NCBI GenBank assembly: GCA_030674185.1 | Contig: JAPXFY010000018.1 | Coordinates: forward strand, 48,912,737 to 48,976,736 | From: Monoplex corrugatus | Lineage: Eukaryota; Mollusca; Gastropoda; Littorinimorpha; Ranellidae | Direction: 5' to 3' | Length of the DNA stretch: 64,000 nucleotides | In this document: positions 56,838 to 64,000 of the stretch, piece by piece | Layout: the number at the start of each line of letters is the position of its first letter | Position numbering within the stretch: the stretch's first letter is position 1 | Translations under genes and position numbers: made by a program | The notes under the pieces: model-generated | Database searches by the model: none | What the model saw: only the letters and a program-made list of their open reading frames with translations | Told to the model about the DNA's origin: nothing

Positions 56838-57630
56838 ATGCGCACAATATGCAAGAAGTAAATTAAAACATGAAAAATTATGCCAACAATCTTATTCACA
56901 AACACATTAATATTTTCCTTTAACGTAAAATCTAATTTAACCAGCAACAAGTTTAGGCGTCACTTTCATGAATTAATGGAGTTAACCGTTTCATTTCCCT
57001 TTTAATCACATTTTAAAAAAATATTTCTTTTAAAAAGGGCACCTCCTTCCCAGATATACTATTTTTTTTACAAGACAATGGAGGGAAACAAGAGCCAGGA
57101 CTGGTCCAAGGGAAGCAACTGTACCTTACTGCCACATCTTTGAAGCTGTCTGCGATAGTCTCCTCTGAATTTATCGTCAAATTCATTGTCATTTATTTTG
57201 TCTACATGATTAAGTTAAATACTAAATCTGCAGGAGTCAAGGCGCCAATATTAATTCCTATATGTCGGACATATCTGCCAAGTTGAGTTGCAATCAGATG
57301 GCTTCCATCCTGCAAGGATATTGTATGGCATGTAAAGGTTTGGAGATTTTACCAATCTTCCAGGTCACCTTGCGTGCAGACCTGTTGAACCCCTCTGTGT
57401 ATTTAACACGCAGAACTAGTTTCAGACAGGGAGACAGATACATTTAACTACCCCAGCAGTCAACAGAATCTAGTCTGTGTTCAAAATATGATAAAAATCC
57501 AAAAATCATGATACAATAATGTGAGCTTTCTTTTAGTTGAACAAAAAGATAATGCTGGCTCATTTATTTTTTTCCTCTCACTCACACACACACACACACA
57601 TACACACTTGTCACACACACACACACACAT

Positions 57631-57675
<45 letters not shown>

Positions 57676-58274
57676 CACACACACACAAACACAAATACAC
57701 ACAGAGCTTCCCAAGCAATATACAAGAATTTTTGTTTAAAAACAGTGTAAAAAGGTCTTAGGTTAAACAAAGGACTTACATGGCGAGTCAGCGCAGAAGT
57801 CTTTGTCTTCACACTCTGCAGTGCTTGTTGGTTGATGGTCAAAAACTCATCAATCTCCACCACCTGGGACCTCATGGCTTCCTCCACCTGAGACAGCAGC
57901 AGTACCTTGCTTGAAATGTTTCTCATGATTGTCAGTACACTCTGAACAGGCAGGTTCTCTACACCCGATGCACACACGATCAATGTCATTGTCTGTGTGG
58001 AAAGTGCACTTCCTATTCACCAACTTTCGTGCTTCCTCCAGTACATCTTCTTTTATATAAAAGTTGGCTTCTAACTCCACAGCTCCAAGCTTTGAGAGAG
58101 TGGTAATACTCCTGCAGATGGGGCAGCGAAATTGAGATGTTCGCAGCACTCTGGCCTGTTCATCAATGCATGCCCTACAGAAAGTATGGTAGCACCCCAC
58201 TAGGAATTTAGGGTCTTTAAACACCTCTCTGCATATGGCACAGGTCACATGTGAGCCATCCATCCCGCATCCAG
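51106..58274 (-). CDS. TRIM-type RING / B-box / coiled-coil protein with propeller-like C terminus, two coding exons
   Basis: Exon 58274-57780 holds ATG (58263), a C3HC4 RING at residues 8-50 (C8, C11, C24, H26, C29, C32, C47, C50), a B-box at 86-116 (C86, H89, C98, C101, C106, C109, H113, H116) and the start of a coiled coil ending LTRH before donor GTAAGT. Exon 52513-51106 starts after TTGTGCACAG with [11 protein letters not shown], extends the coil, and ends in a region with [26 protein letters not shown] and [11 protein letters not shown], as in TRIM2/TRIM56-like invertebrate proteins. Phase 0 on both sides permits a direct join, giving about 630 residues. RING-TRIM proteins are usually E3 ubiquitin ligases. 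Each exon has one apparent 1-nt insertion (near 57909 and near 51163). Small additional exons in the 5.3-kb intron cannot be excluded. The substrate is unknown. Confidence 0.75.
52514..53689. other. TRIM gene intron, left part
   Basis: A partly tripled motif, CAAATATTTATAACAT plus CAACTCAAAGAGATC, near 52770, 53306 and 53392; no exon seen. Confidence 0.45.
53690..53940 (+). repeat. Family A repeat, copy 7 (3' part)
   Basis: From ACATGTACCCAATTAATG to ACACTATTTATACTGAAGAG. The 5' half is absent. In the TRIM gene intron. Confidence 0.75.
54312..54415. repeat. Short outlying block of the 46-bp satellite
   Basis: Two to three diverged units (CCATGTACTACACGCCTGGC, TTACTACACCCCTGGCCATC) on the other side of the RLE-LINE fragment from the main array. 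Confidence 0.75.
54570..54656 (-). repeat. tRNA-derived sequence (degenerate) with poly-A
   Basis: Minus strand has an A-box-like TTAGCACATTGGTAA and a B box GGTTCGATCCC at tRNA spacing, followed by a run of about 12 A. Acceptor and D stems pair poorly, so it is not a functional tRNA. It starts about 17 bp after the RLE-LINE stop codon. It is either a tRNA-derived SINE head or part of a tRNA target or 3' UTR of that LINE. Confidence 0.55.
54673..55632 (-). CDS. C-terminal part of an RLE-type LINE (zinc knuckle and restriction-like endonuclease)
   Basis: A 319-codon open frame. It begins with [20 protein letters not shown], then [15 protein letters not shown], a CCHC-like knuckle ([17 protein letters not shown]) followed by the characteristic [11 protein letters not shown]. 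The restriction-like endonuclease has [20 protein letters not shown] (PD and E motifs) and a tail [20 protein letters not shown]. This arrangement is that of early-branching LINEs (R2/NeSL/R4 group), which often insert at specific targets. The RT upstream is missing; satellite DNA abuts its 5' edge at 55633. Uninterrupted frame. Confidence 0.7.
   Translation of the reverse strand: MGATKMQWWSKAKGKEKRDMIIQELKEEEDVKRVQKAVQQGQQGQWTTWDSALQRSLSWNDMWHMAPLRISFLLRSVYDLLPSNANLVKWGKADDPACPLCQKKQTVEHVLSSCKVALAQGRYTWRHNQVLKVITDVVSEKTMTPNAPIAMTTFYKAGGKQVWPERAMTTSTLPKGLLDGAVDWECTADLPEWRNYPDVISKTGMRPDIALHSDSSKQVILIELTVPYESRMEEAHIYKTEKYAGLASTLKKAGLRVKIFAIEVGARGFVGTSAYDLMKQLAISGKKRTRALKAMAEAAERSSSWIWARRNEKSELHKD
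55628..56300. repeat. 46-bp satellite array
   Basis: About 10-11 units of 46 bp containing ACCATGTACTACACCCCTGG and CAATCTCTGGCCACCCAATG, with shortened units near 56150-56230. Interrupted by a family P MITE (55865-56057). It abuts the 5' edge of the RLE-LINE ORF. Confidence 0.85.
55865..56057. repeat. Palindromic MITE family P inserted inside a satellite unit
   Basis: TAACCCTTTGACTCCCACAC to CAAAGGATTAA with an intact central palindrome (55964-55983). It interrupts a 46-bp satellite unit between CCATAT and ACTACACCCC, so the satellite array is older than the insertion. Confidence 0.75.
56400..56835. repeat. CA-rich tracts
   Basis: Imperfect CA at 56410-56600 and CACG then pure CA at 56758-56835, with a run of 14 C near 56692. 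Confidence 0.9.
56836..57582. other. TRIM gene intron next to the RING exon
   Basis: A minus-strand stretch at about 57315-57206 follows a TATCCTTGCAG acceptor and stays open for 35 codons, but has no recognised homology and no good donor. It is not called as an exon. Confidence 0.4.
57583..57700. repeat. Interrupted (CA)n tract
   Basis: CA repeats with TACAC, TTGTC and TGCA interruptions, just downstream of the TRIM RING exon donor. Confidence 0.9.
57780..58274 (-). CDS. TRIM gene RING/B-box exon
   Basis: Acceptor TTGTTGCAG precedes 58274 and donor GTAAGT follows 57780. The RING and B-box read in one frame up to NHEKHFK. The coiled coil ([20 protein letters not shown]) continues in another frame from about 57908. 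Dropping one base around 57909 joins them. Confidence 0.75.
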
Positions 58275-58639
58275 CTGCAACAATAAGAATAAGCTGTTTA
58301 ATCTGACAGTTCATTAAAAGAAAAAAAAAAAGAAAAAACCTGAAAAAATGGTCAAATGAATAAATTAATAAAAAAAAAATCTAAAATCACATGATAAAAA
58401 CAACTCTTATAATGAAACATACAAATCACTAACATTCATAATCACAATGTGACCAAATGAGTTAATAAAATCTAAAATAATAACACTTAAAATGATAACC
58501 GCTACTAGTAGTAATAATACAAGTATAGAATATACAGATTAAAAACTATTAAGCGATTAATACATAAATAATTAGGAAAAAAATGTATGATATGACACAT
58601 AATAGAGTGGTTCTGTTAGTTTACAACTATTTCAGGTAC

Positions 58640-58822
58640 TAATCCTGGTTTTGACCTAGATCTTGATCAAACCTGGTATGTTCTGTTGTGAGTTTGGGTC
58701 TCTTTTGTTGGCTGTCACAGGCCCATGAATCCTGGTTTTGATTTAGATCTTGATCAAACCTGGAATGTTCTGTTGTGAGGTTGGGTTTCTTGTTAGCTGT
58801 CACTTAGGCCCATGGTCACACA
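58640..58822. repeat. Tandem duplication of about 92 bp
   Basis: AATCCTGGTTTTGA, TCTTGATCAAACCTGG and TGTTCTGTTGTGAG occur twice in the same order, 94 bp apart. Confidence 0.8.
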
Positions 58823-58903
58823 TCATGAGTGCTTGTCAGGGGATGGAACATTACATTCCTACTTTTGAATGTGGAACTAGTAACCTGGCACAAGTCTGGA
58901 GTT

Positions 58904-59081
58904 TAACCCTTTGACTCCACACTCTGTCCAACAACTACAAAAACCTAACCCTTTCACTCCCTCACCCTATCTACCAGCTTCCTGCCAGAAGCTGGTGGAT
59001 AGGGTGAAGAGAGCCAAAGTTTTTGCTTTGCTGGCATGGTTGACAGTGTGTGGGAGACGTGCGCAGGAGTCAAAGGGTTAG
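58904..59081. repeat. Palindromic MITE family P, copy upstream of the TRIM RING exon
   Basis: TTAACCCTTTGACTCCACAC to CAGGAGTCAAAGGGTTAG. The central palindrome reads CAGCTTCCTGCCAGAAGCTG. Confidence 0.7.
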
Positions 59082-59194
59082 GGTTTGCTCAAAAGGGATT
59101 CATCACAAATGGACAATTCCATATGTACTCCACCCAAAACTGAAAATATTTATCTGATCTCCTGAGCCTGCACAGACCCTACACACTGGTATGA

Positions 59195-59360
59195 ACTTGA
59201 AATGGGGATGGGGGAGACAGACCTGTGAAATGGGGATAGGGGGGGGAACCTGTGAAATAGGGATGGGGGAGACCTGTGAAATGGGGATGGGGGAGACCTG
59301 TGAAATTGGGATGGGGCAGAAGGACCTGTAAAATGGGGATGGGGGAGACGGACCTGTGAA
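59195..59360. repeat. G-rich minisatellite, about 7 units of 23-29 bp
   Basis: Units of ACCTGTGAAATGGGGATGGG plus GGAGAC with small length variants. Confidence 0.8.
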
Positions 59361-60629
59361 AAAATATGCCGACACAAGAACAATGGAAACATTCAAACAT
59401 TCAGAAAAGCAGCGAACATGCCACTTTTTATGTTTTGGGCTGGGACTGAACCCAAGATGTCAGATCTTGAGTCTGCACCTCTGTAAGCACAGCCAGCCAG
59501 CATGCCTAAAATCTATGTATACACTGCTCTCTGTAGTTCTTGTATACTTAGTGAGAGCTCTACAATTTGAGCTACTTACCCTCTTGACTGTGGCCACTCT
59601 AATCCACTGACCTAACAGGGCCTAAATGTGCATTCCCAGCAAGATATGAACCTGTGTAACCTCTGACTTTAGAAGTCCAGTGCCTATAGATCCATTGTAC
59701 TAAGGGGACTTCCATGTCTGTGGTCAGCCTCAGTGTTGAAGCCATGAACCCTGTGTTTATTAGCATAGTGCTCTAGATTTACTCGTATAACAAATAAGCT
59801 AACACCAATAGGCAAAGAATGATATCTGTGGAAATGTGGGATATTGATCCATGCATCTCTCACATACTAAATGAGTGCTCCAGCATCTGTACTGCATGCA
59901 TACTCTACCTATACAAAAACAATTTTTAAACAATCAACGGAACTATTCCTGGATTTAACATAAGAATGATTTCTCTACAAAGCTTGCTTGACCATGCATA
60001 ATTCTATGAAACAGCCTGCACAATTACACCACTGGTTTAATGCTATGAACATTGACATCAAGTTCAAACCACCACCTTCACGCCAACAAACAGAACAGTC
60101 ACACTGCACAGGCTGCCCAATATCAGCAGTTTTCTTGAAATCCTGGAGATAGCCGTGGAACAACCTGCCCCATGGTGTAGTATTAACAAATTAAGTCATT
60201 AATGCTACAGATACGTTTGTATCATGGGCATCCATGCTATATAAAATCAAATTCTTTCTTCTTTTTTCGGTCAGACCCTTTACAGTGACTGGGTAAGTTC
60301 AATAACCAACGTCGAATTAACACGGGTTTCGAAATAACGTTTTACGCCAATTACGGTTCAAATCTGCAAAACGGATTAGCTTTGAAAAACTCATTCCTCC
60401 AACACACTACAACACAGTGGAATTTTCTGAATAACAACACGATCCACACTATATCGTCAACTATGCCTATCACCTCAATTATAATTTCTACTAGATCTAT
60501 ATTATCCAACAGATACTGTGGGCCTACATGGTGACGATTTCGGTCCCTACGGGTGGAAGAAGAACTTTCTTCATTGCTTTCGCAAAGTTTGTCAGAAAAG
60601 ACTGGTGGAGTTAGAAAATCAAGACTTAC
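59361..60629. other. TRIM gene 5' intron, no exon seen
   Basis: Unremarkable sequence between the minisatellite and the putative 5' untranslated exon. Confidence 0.45.
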
Positions 60630-60900
60630 TTGAATGGTCAGGAACTTGTATTCTCCTCAGAAGTAGCTTTCTGTGAATGATGTCTCCTACTGACTTCGAA
60701 TGAAATTCAGAGCTAGTCACACTACACCACAAACCGCGTGTAATGTTGGCAGCACAAAGACGATATGGACACTGAACTCGAATTTCGCACATGGGTTGTA
60801 GTCACATGACTTCTGTGCCGTATCTGATTGGGTAAAATGTTTTCCTTCCGGTTGAGGTTTCACTCCATTCTTTCGGATTTTATCCGGAAAGAAACTGAAC
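60630..60900 (-). promoter_or_regulatory. Probable promoter and 5' untranslated exon of the TRIM gene
   Basis: On the minus strand an ETS core (CCGGAAG, 60851-60845), another CCGGA near 60888, an inverted CCAAT (60831-60827) and a palindromic GTCATGTGAC E-box (60810-60801) are followed by a candidate untranslated exon ending CATTCAA with donor GTAAGT at 60629. It lies 2.4 kb upstream of the RING exon, on the same strand, with no ORF between. The sites are seen; their use is inferred. Confidence 0.4.
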
Positions 60901-61039
60901 GTTAACAAAGCCACGTCGACGGATGGGTGGGTGGGGGTGGGGGTGGGGTTGAGGGGGTAGGGAGGGGAGAGGGTAGGGAGGGGGAGAACACTGTCAGGCT
61001 CAGCCCTTTGAACTGTTTATTTTCATCTCAACCAGTTAT

Positions 61040-61085
61040 CCCTTAGAGAATAGCGCTATATAAAAGTGATTTATTATTATTATCC
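61040..61085 (+). mobile_element. Orphan L2-like LINE 3' tail
   Basis: AGCGCTATATAAAAGTGATT followed by (TTA)n, the same terminal motif as at the 3' ends of the two L2-like LINEs in this window. No recognisable coding sequence precedes it, so it is a very short truncated insertion. Confidence 0.6.
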
Positions 61086-61671
61086 TCCGGCATACTGTTC
61101 CAAGAATTAATTCAGTCAAATCAAGCTTTTCTTAGCAAAGCCACTAGACGGATTCAAAAGTGATAATTATTATCCTTGAGTAATAACGAGAACATTTCTT
61201 AAGTGATCATAACAACCGTTCACCAAGTTTATGATTCCTCCACAGCACTTGCACCATTTCAAAATGCCAGTTTCAGTCATCTTAATAGATATAACTATTA
61301 CCATGTGCCATTGACTCTTTGTATCATATAGGCCTCATTTTTACTCTGAGATTGTATGAGAAGCCTTTTACTTACTCCAAGCATAAATGGGACAGTAAGA
61401 AAGACAGTTTGATGTCGTGGTAGCGTACCCCAGGTTTAAATCCATAACCAATGGTGGATGGTGGGGGTAGGGGTAGGTAGGTGGGAAAGGGGTGCATGAT
61501 GATGTACTTGACAGTTATGGTATCCATTCTATGGTTTATTCTTTCGGATCAGTCATCTAATAGAATTATGTATGGTGTCCTTGTGTGTGTGCAAAGTTGC
61601 ATAATTTACTCACTCTTTCTTTTCCTCGATTTGAAAATACGCACGCATATAATTACTCTATAATAATATCA

Positions 61672-61762
61672 ACTAAACAATAGAAATGAGTCACAGAATT
61701 TGGTTGACTGTTACTGCAATAATGAAAATAACAAAAAAATTCATAAATAATATATATATATT

Positions 61763-61833
<71 letters not shown>

Positions 61834-62113
61834 CACACACACATATACACACATACATATATATATATGATTTGGTTTAGTTACTACAGCCAAAAGGCAA
61901 GGTGAAAATCATGAAAATTATTTTAAAAAATCATGAATAATATATAGATCTATGACTGTTACGGCAGCTAAAACGCAAGCTGATGATAATGAAAAGAATA
62001 AAAAAAAAATCATAAATCATAATACAGATTATATATTTATTTATTTTCAGTTTGCCTTTTGGCTGTAGTGACAGTCAACCAAATTCTGTGACTTGTTTCT
62101 ATTGTTTGGTTTC
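61672..62113. mobile_element. MITE with about 50-bp inverted ends enclosing a (CA)n tract
   Basis: The left end (AAACAATAGAAATGAGTCAC, then AGAATTTGGTTGACTGTTAC) is mirrored at 62113-62062 with few differences. Between them are two further diverged units related to GTTACTACAGCCAAAAGGCA and a (CA)n tract at 61768-61830. No clear target duplication was seen. Confidence 0.65.
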
Positions 62114-62684
62114 TATGTCACATGCTGTGTGGTTATCAGTTCAACTTTCAGTTTCTTTGTTCTGTGTTGGCAGCATACGATTGGATCTGTCCATGAGAAA
62201 GAGGTCGGCTGTCTAGGCAACTGTCTATTTTTAGGTCGGCAAGTCCACCAAAGCAGGGTTTACATGTACATGCGAGGTCTTGGAGCGAAGAGATACAAGT
62301 CCAATTCATCAGTCGGTTGATTTGTTGATGTAGTTATCTAGGGTCTTTCAGCGTCAAGTTGAAAGTCATTGCAATCAACGGACCAATAATTCGCAATGGT
62401 CGTGGTATGAAGGTCGTAGTGGACGGCAGACGTAAATCGCAGTGATATGGATAGGATAGGGTCCATAACTTTACAGATGTCCCACAATGCAACTGAACTT
62501 TTTTATGGCTTTAAAAAATTTTTTACAGCTAGTCCTCGTATACTCTGAGAGTGGTAGGACTTCAAAATCTACAGAACAAACAACTTTACAGACTTAATTT
62601 TTCAAGGGGAAGATGTAGCCATGAACTGCACTGTGCATACATAATATTACTTTCTCTTCTAGAGTTGTGATTGAGGTAGGCTAT
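62114..62684. other. No recognisable feature
   Basis: Mixed sequence, no repeat or coding signal recognised. Confidence 0.45.
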
Positions 62685-62800
62685 AGTCATCATCATCATC
62701 ATCAGTCCGTAGTCTGGTTGACCGTTGGGGCACCACTGAAGATTTTGCAACCAACTTCCTCCACTCCTCACGGTCCTCAGCTTTCCGCAGAATGATATTC
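62685..62800 (-). pseudogene. LINE ORF2 C-terminal remnant with (GAT)n tail
   Basis: Minus strand reads RKAEDREEWRKLVAKSSVVP followed by QRSTRLR and a (GATGAT)n tail at 62705-62690. DREEWRKLV near a basic C-terminus is typical of RTE-like ORF2 and matches DREGWRKRV at the end of the fragment near 44370. Only about 40 codons remain. Confidence 0.6.
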
Positions 62801-63074
62801 TATAGTAAACGCATAAAAACCGAGATTTGTATCGGGAAAACCCGATTTGTTTTGCAACGCTCTAGTAATGGCGAAAACGCGTTGCAGTCGCTGTTCAACA
62901 GTGGAATCTGTTTCAGTTTCATTTGTCTCAAGATATTCCAAAAGTTCCCTTTGTGATAACTTGCAAATACCATGTGATTGAAAATGAAAACAAAAACAAA
63001 ACAAACAAACAAACAAAAATTTGAAAAATAGAGTTGCATTTGGCATGAGCTTGCTTCTTCAGAAACACTCAACG

Positions 63075-63300
63075 AGTACGGCATAAATATATATACATAT
63101 ATGATATCACTATATGAATTGACTCTAATGATGTCACTACATAAATTGATTTGAATGATGATGTCACCATATGAACTGATTGGACGGATGACGGAACTAT
63201 ATGAATTGATTTGAATGATGATGTGATGTAGCTTTATGAATTTATTTGAATGATAATGTTATCATATCAATTGATTTGATGATGTCACTACATAACTTGT
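63075..63300. repeat. AT-rich minisatellite, about 6 units of 35-45 bp
   Basis: Units built on ATATGAATTGATTTGAATGA and TGATGTCACTACATAA. Confidence 0.7.
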
Positions 63301-63924
63301 TTTTGCAATGTCATAATAGTTCAAAAGATATCTAAAAGCTAGGGAGAAAATAACATTGTGTGTATGGCTTGACCGAGTCGTTGTTCTGTTCAGAGGAGAG
63401 ACTTTCATCAGAAAAGACATGGCGGGCATAAGCAACAATGACAGAAGGCGAAATGAGTGCTTCCTTCCTACTGACAGAGCGCCAGAATGAATTATTTTTT
63501 CAATTTTGCATGAAAGTCATTCTGCCGAATGCTTTGGACTTCAACACTAAAACAATGGGATAATTTTTTTGACTAACAAAGGAAACTAACAAACAAGCAC
63601 ACAAACAAACAAACAAATCAAAATAAACAATAAAAAACCAAACCAAACCAAAAGCATTTTAAAAGTAATTTGCGTGTGCACCTACTGGCACATTACATGT
63701 AGGCCTACCTGTGTAAGTTAAACGTGCATATGTACCCAAGTCTTTGCATTTGTCTGTTGTGTTTATTGCGAGTCTTGCGTGTCTTTGTAAGTTTATGTTG
63801 TTATGATTATCTGTGTACGTCGATGTGCGTGTGTGTCTTCGTTACTGTTTGTGAAGGGTATGTGTGTTGTGTACAAGATCAGCGCTTAATCATTTGTTTG
63901 ATTCGTGTTATTCAGTCAATTTCA
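63301..63924. other. No recognisable feature
   Basis: Contains AAAC-rich simple sequence at 63590-63655 and TGTG-rich sequence near 63820. Confidence 0.45.
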
Positions 63925-64000
63925 AGACTGGGACCACACAGTCGAGTTCACGGATGCCTCATTCAGGGTATTGTCACTGATCTTTAAGCCTACTTTGTTG
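63925..64000 (+). mobile_element. SINE family S, partial copy running off the window
   Basis: AAGACTGGGACCACACAGTC and CACGGATGCCTCATTCAGGG match positions 50743 onward of the best copy. Cut by the window end. Confidence 0.6.

Noticed and set aside
57206..57315. Extra TRIM exon after TATCCTTGCAG
   Set aside because: Open for 35 codons with a good acceptor, but no donor before the stop, and the phase-0 join of the two clear exons does not need it.

Overview
The window is eukaryotic nuclear DNA, most likely from a marine invertebrate and probably a mollusc. The evidence is spliced genes with GT-AG introns of kilobase length, very dense long (CA/TG)n tracts, several LINE clades, a DIRS-type element, tRNA-derived SINEs and foldback MITEs. 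There are no operons or bacterial signals. The phylum is an inference from element and TRIM-protein style, not a measurement.

Two host genes can be reconstructed, both on the minus strand. (1) QNG1 (C9orf64/DUF2419), the queuosine-5'-phosphate N-glycosylase of queuine salvage. Nine coding exons between 26414 and 5389 have consistent phases and encode about 340 residues, from start codon to the family's C-terminal RCIYY. Exon 3 carries one extra base. (2) A TRIM-type RING/B-box/coiled-coil protein with a propeller-like C-terminal region. Its RING exon is at 58274-57780 and its long terminal exon at 52513-51106. A 5' untranslated exon and an ETS/CCAAT/E-box promoter are likely near 60630-60890. 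Each coding exon carries one apparent 1-nt indel.

The rest is mobile and repetitive DNA. Positions 1-5300: MITEs and (TG)n tracts. 5389-26414: QNG1, whose introns hold an L2-like LINE (9150-10970), a 550-bp interspersed repeat (family A) in several copies with nested insertions, foldback elements, and LINE, SINE and microsatellite remnants. 26735-28800: a second L2-like LINE. 29945-30965: a decayed LINE. 32930-33245: a LINE 3' remnant. 34440-38420: a nearly full-length CR1-like LINE (minus) with a PHD-like ORF1 and an EN-RT ORF2. 38660-39390: a degenerate satellite. 39885-43614: a DIRS-like element (gag, RT-RNase H-MT-like, tyrosine recombinase). It is joined through 27 bp of a local 46-bp satellite to a different LINE's RT (43642-44405). 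44636-49855: a 5.22-kb insertion with 15-bp perfect terminal inverted repeats and an 8-bp target duplication inside a family A repeat. 51106-58274: the TRIM gene, whose intron contains an RLE-type LINE fragment (54673-55632) flanked by the 46-bp satellite. 58.9-64.0 kb: MITEs, minisatellites and LINE/SINE remnants.

The most notable structures are the 5.2-kb ORF-poor TIR element, the palindromic TTAACCCTTTGACTCC family that seeded a 31-bp tandem array, the 46-bp satellite sitting at retroelement junctions, and (TG)n tracts inside LINE 3' UTRs. Repeated single-base indels in otherwise well-conserved ORFs point to either base-level assembly errors or recent decay.
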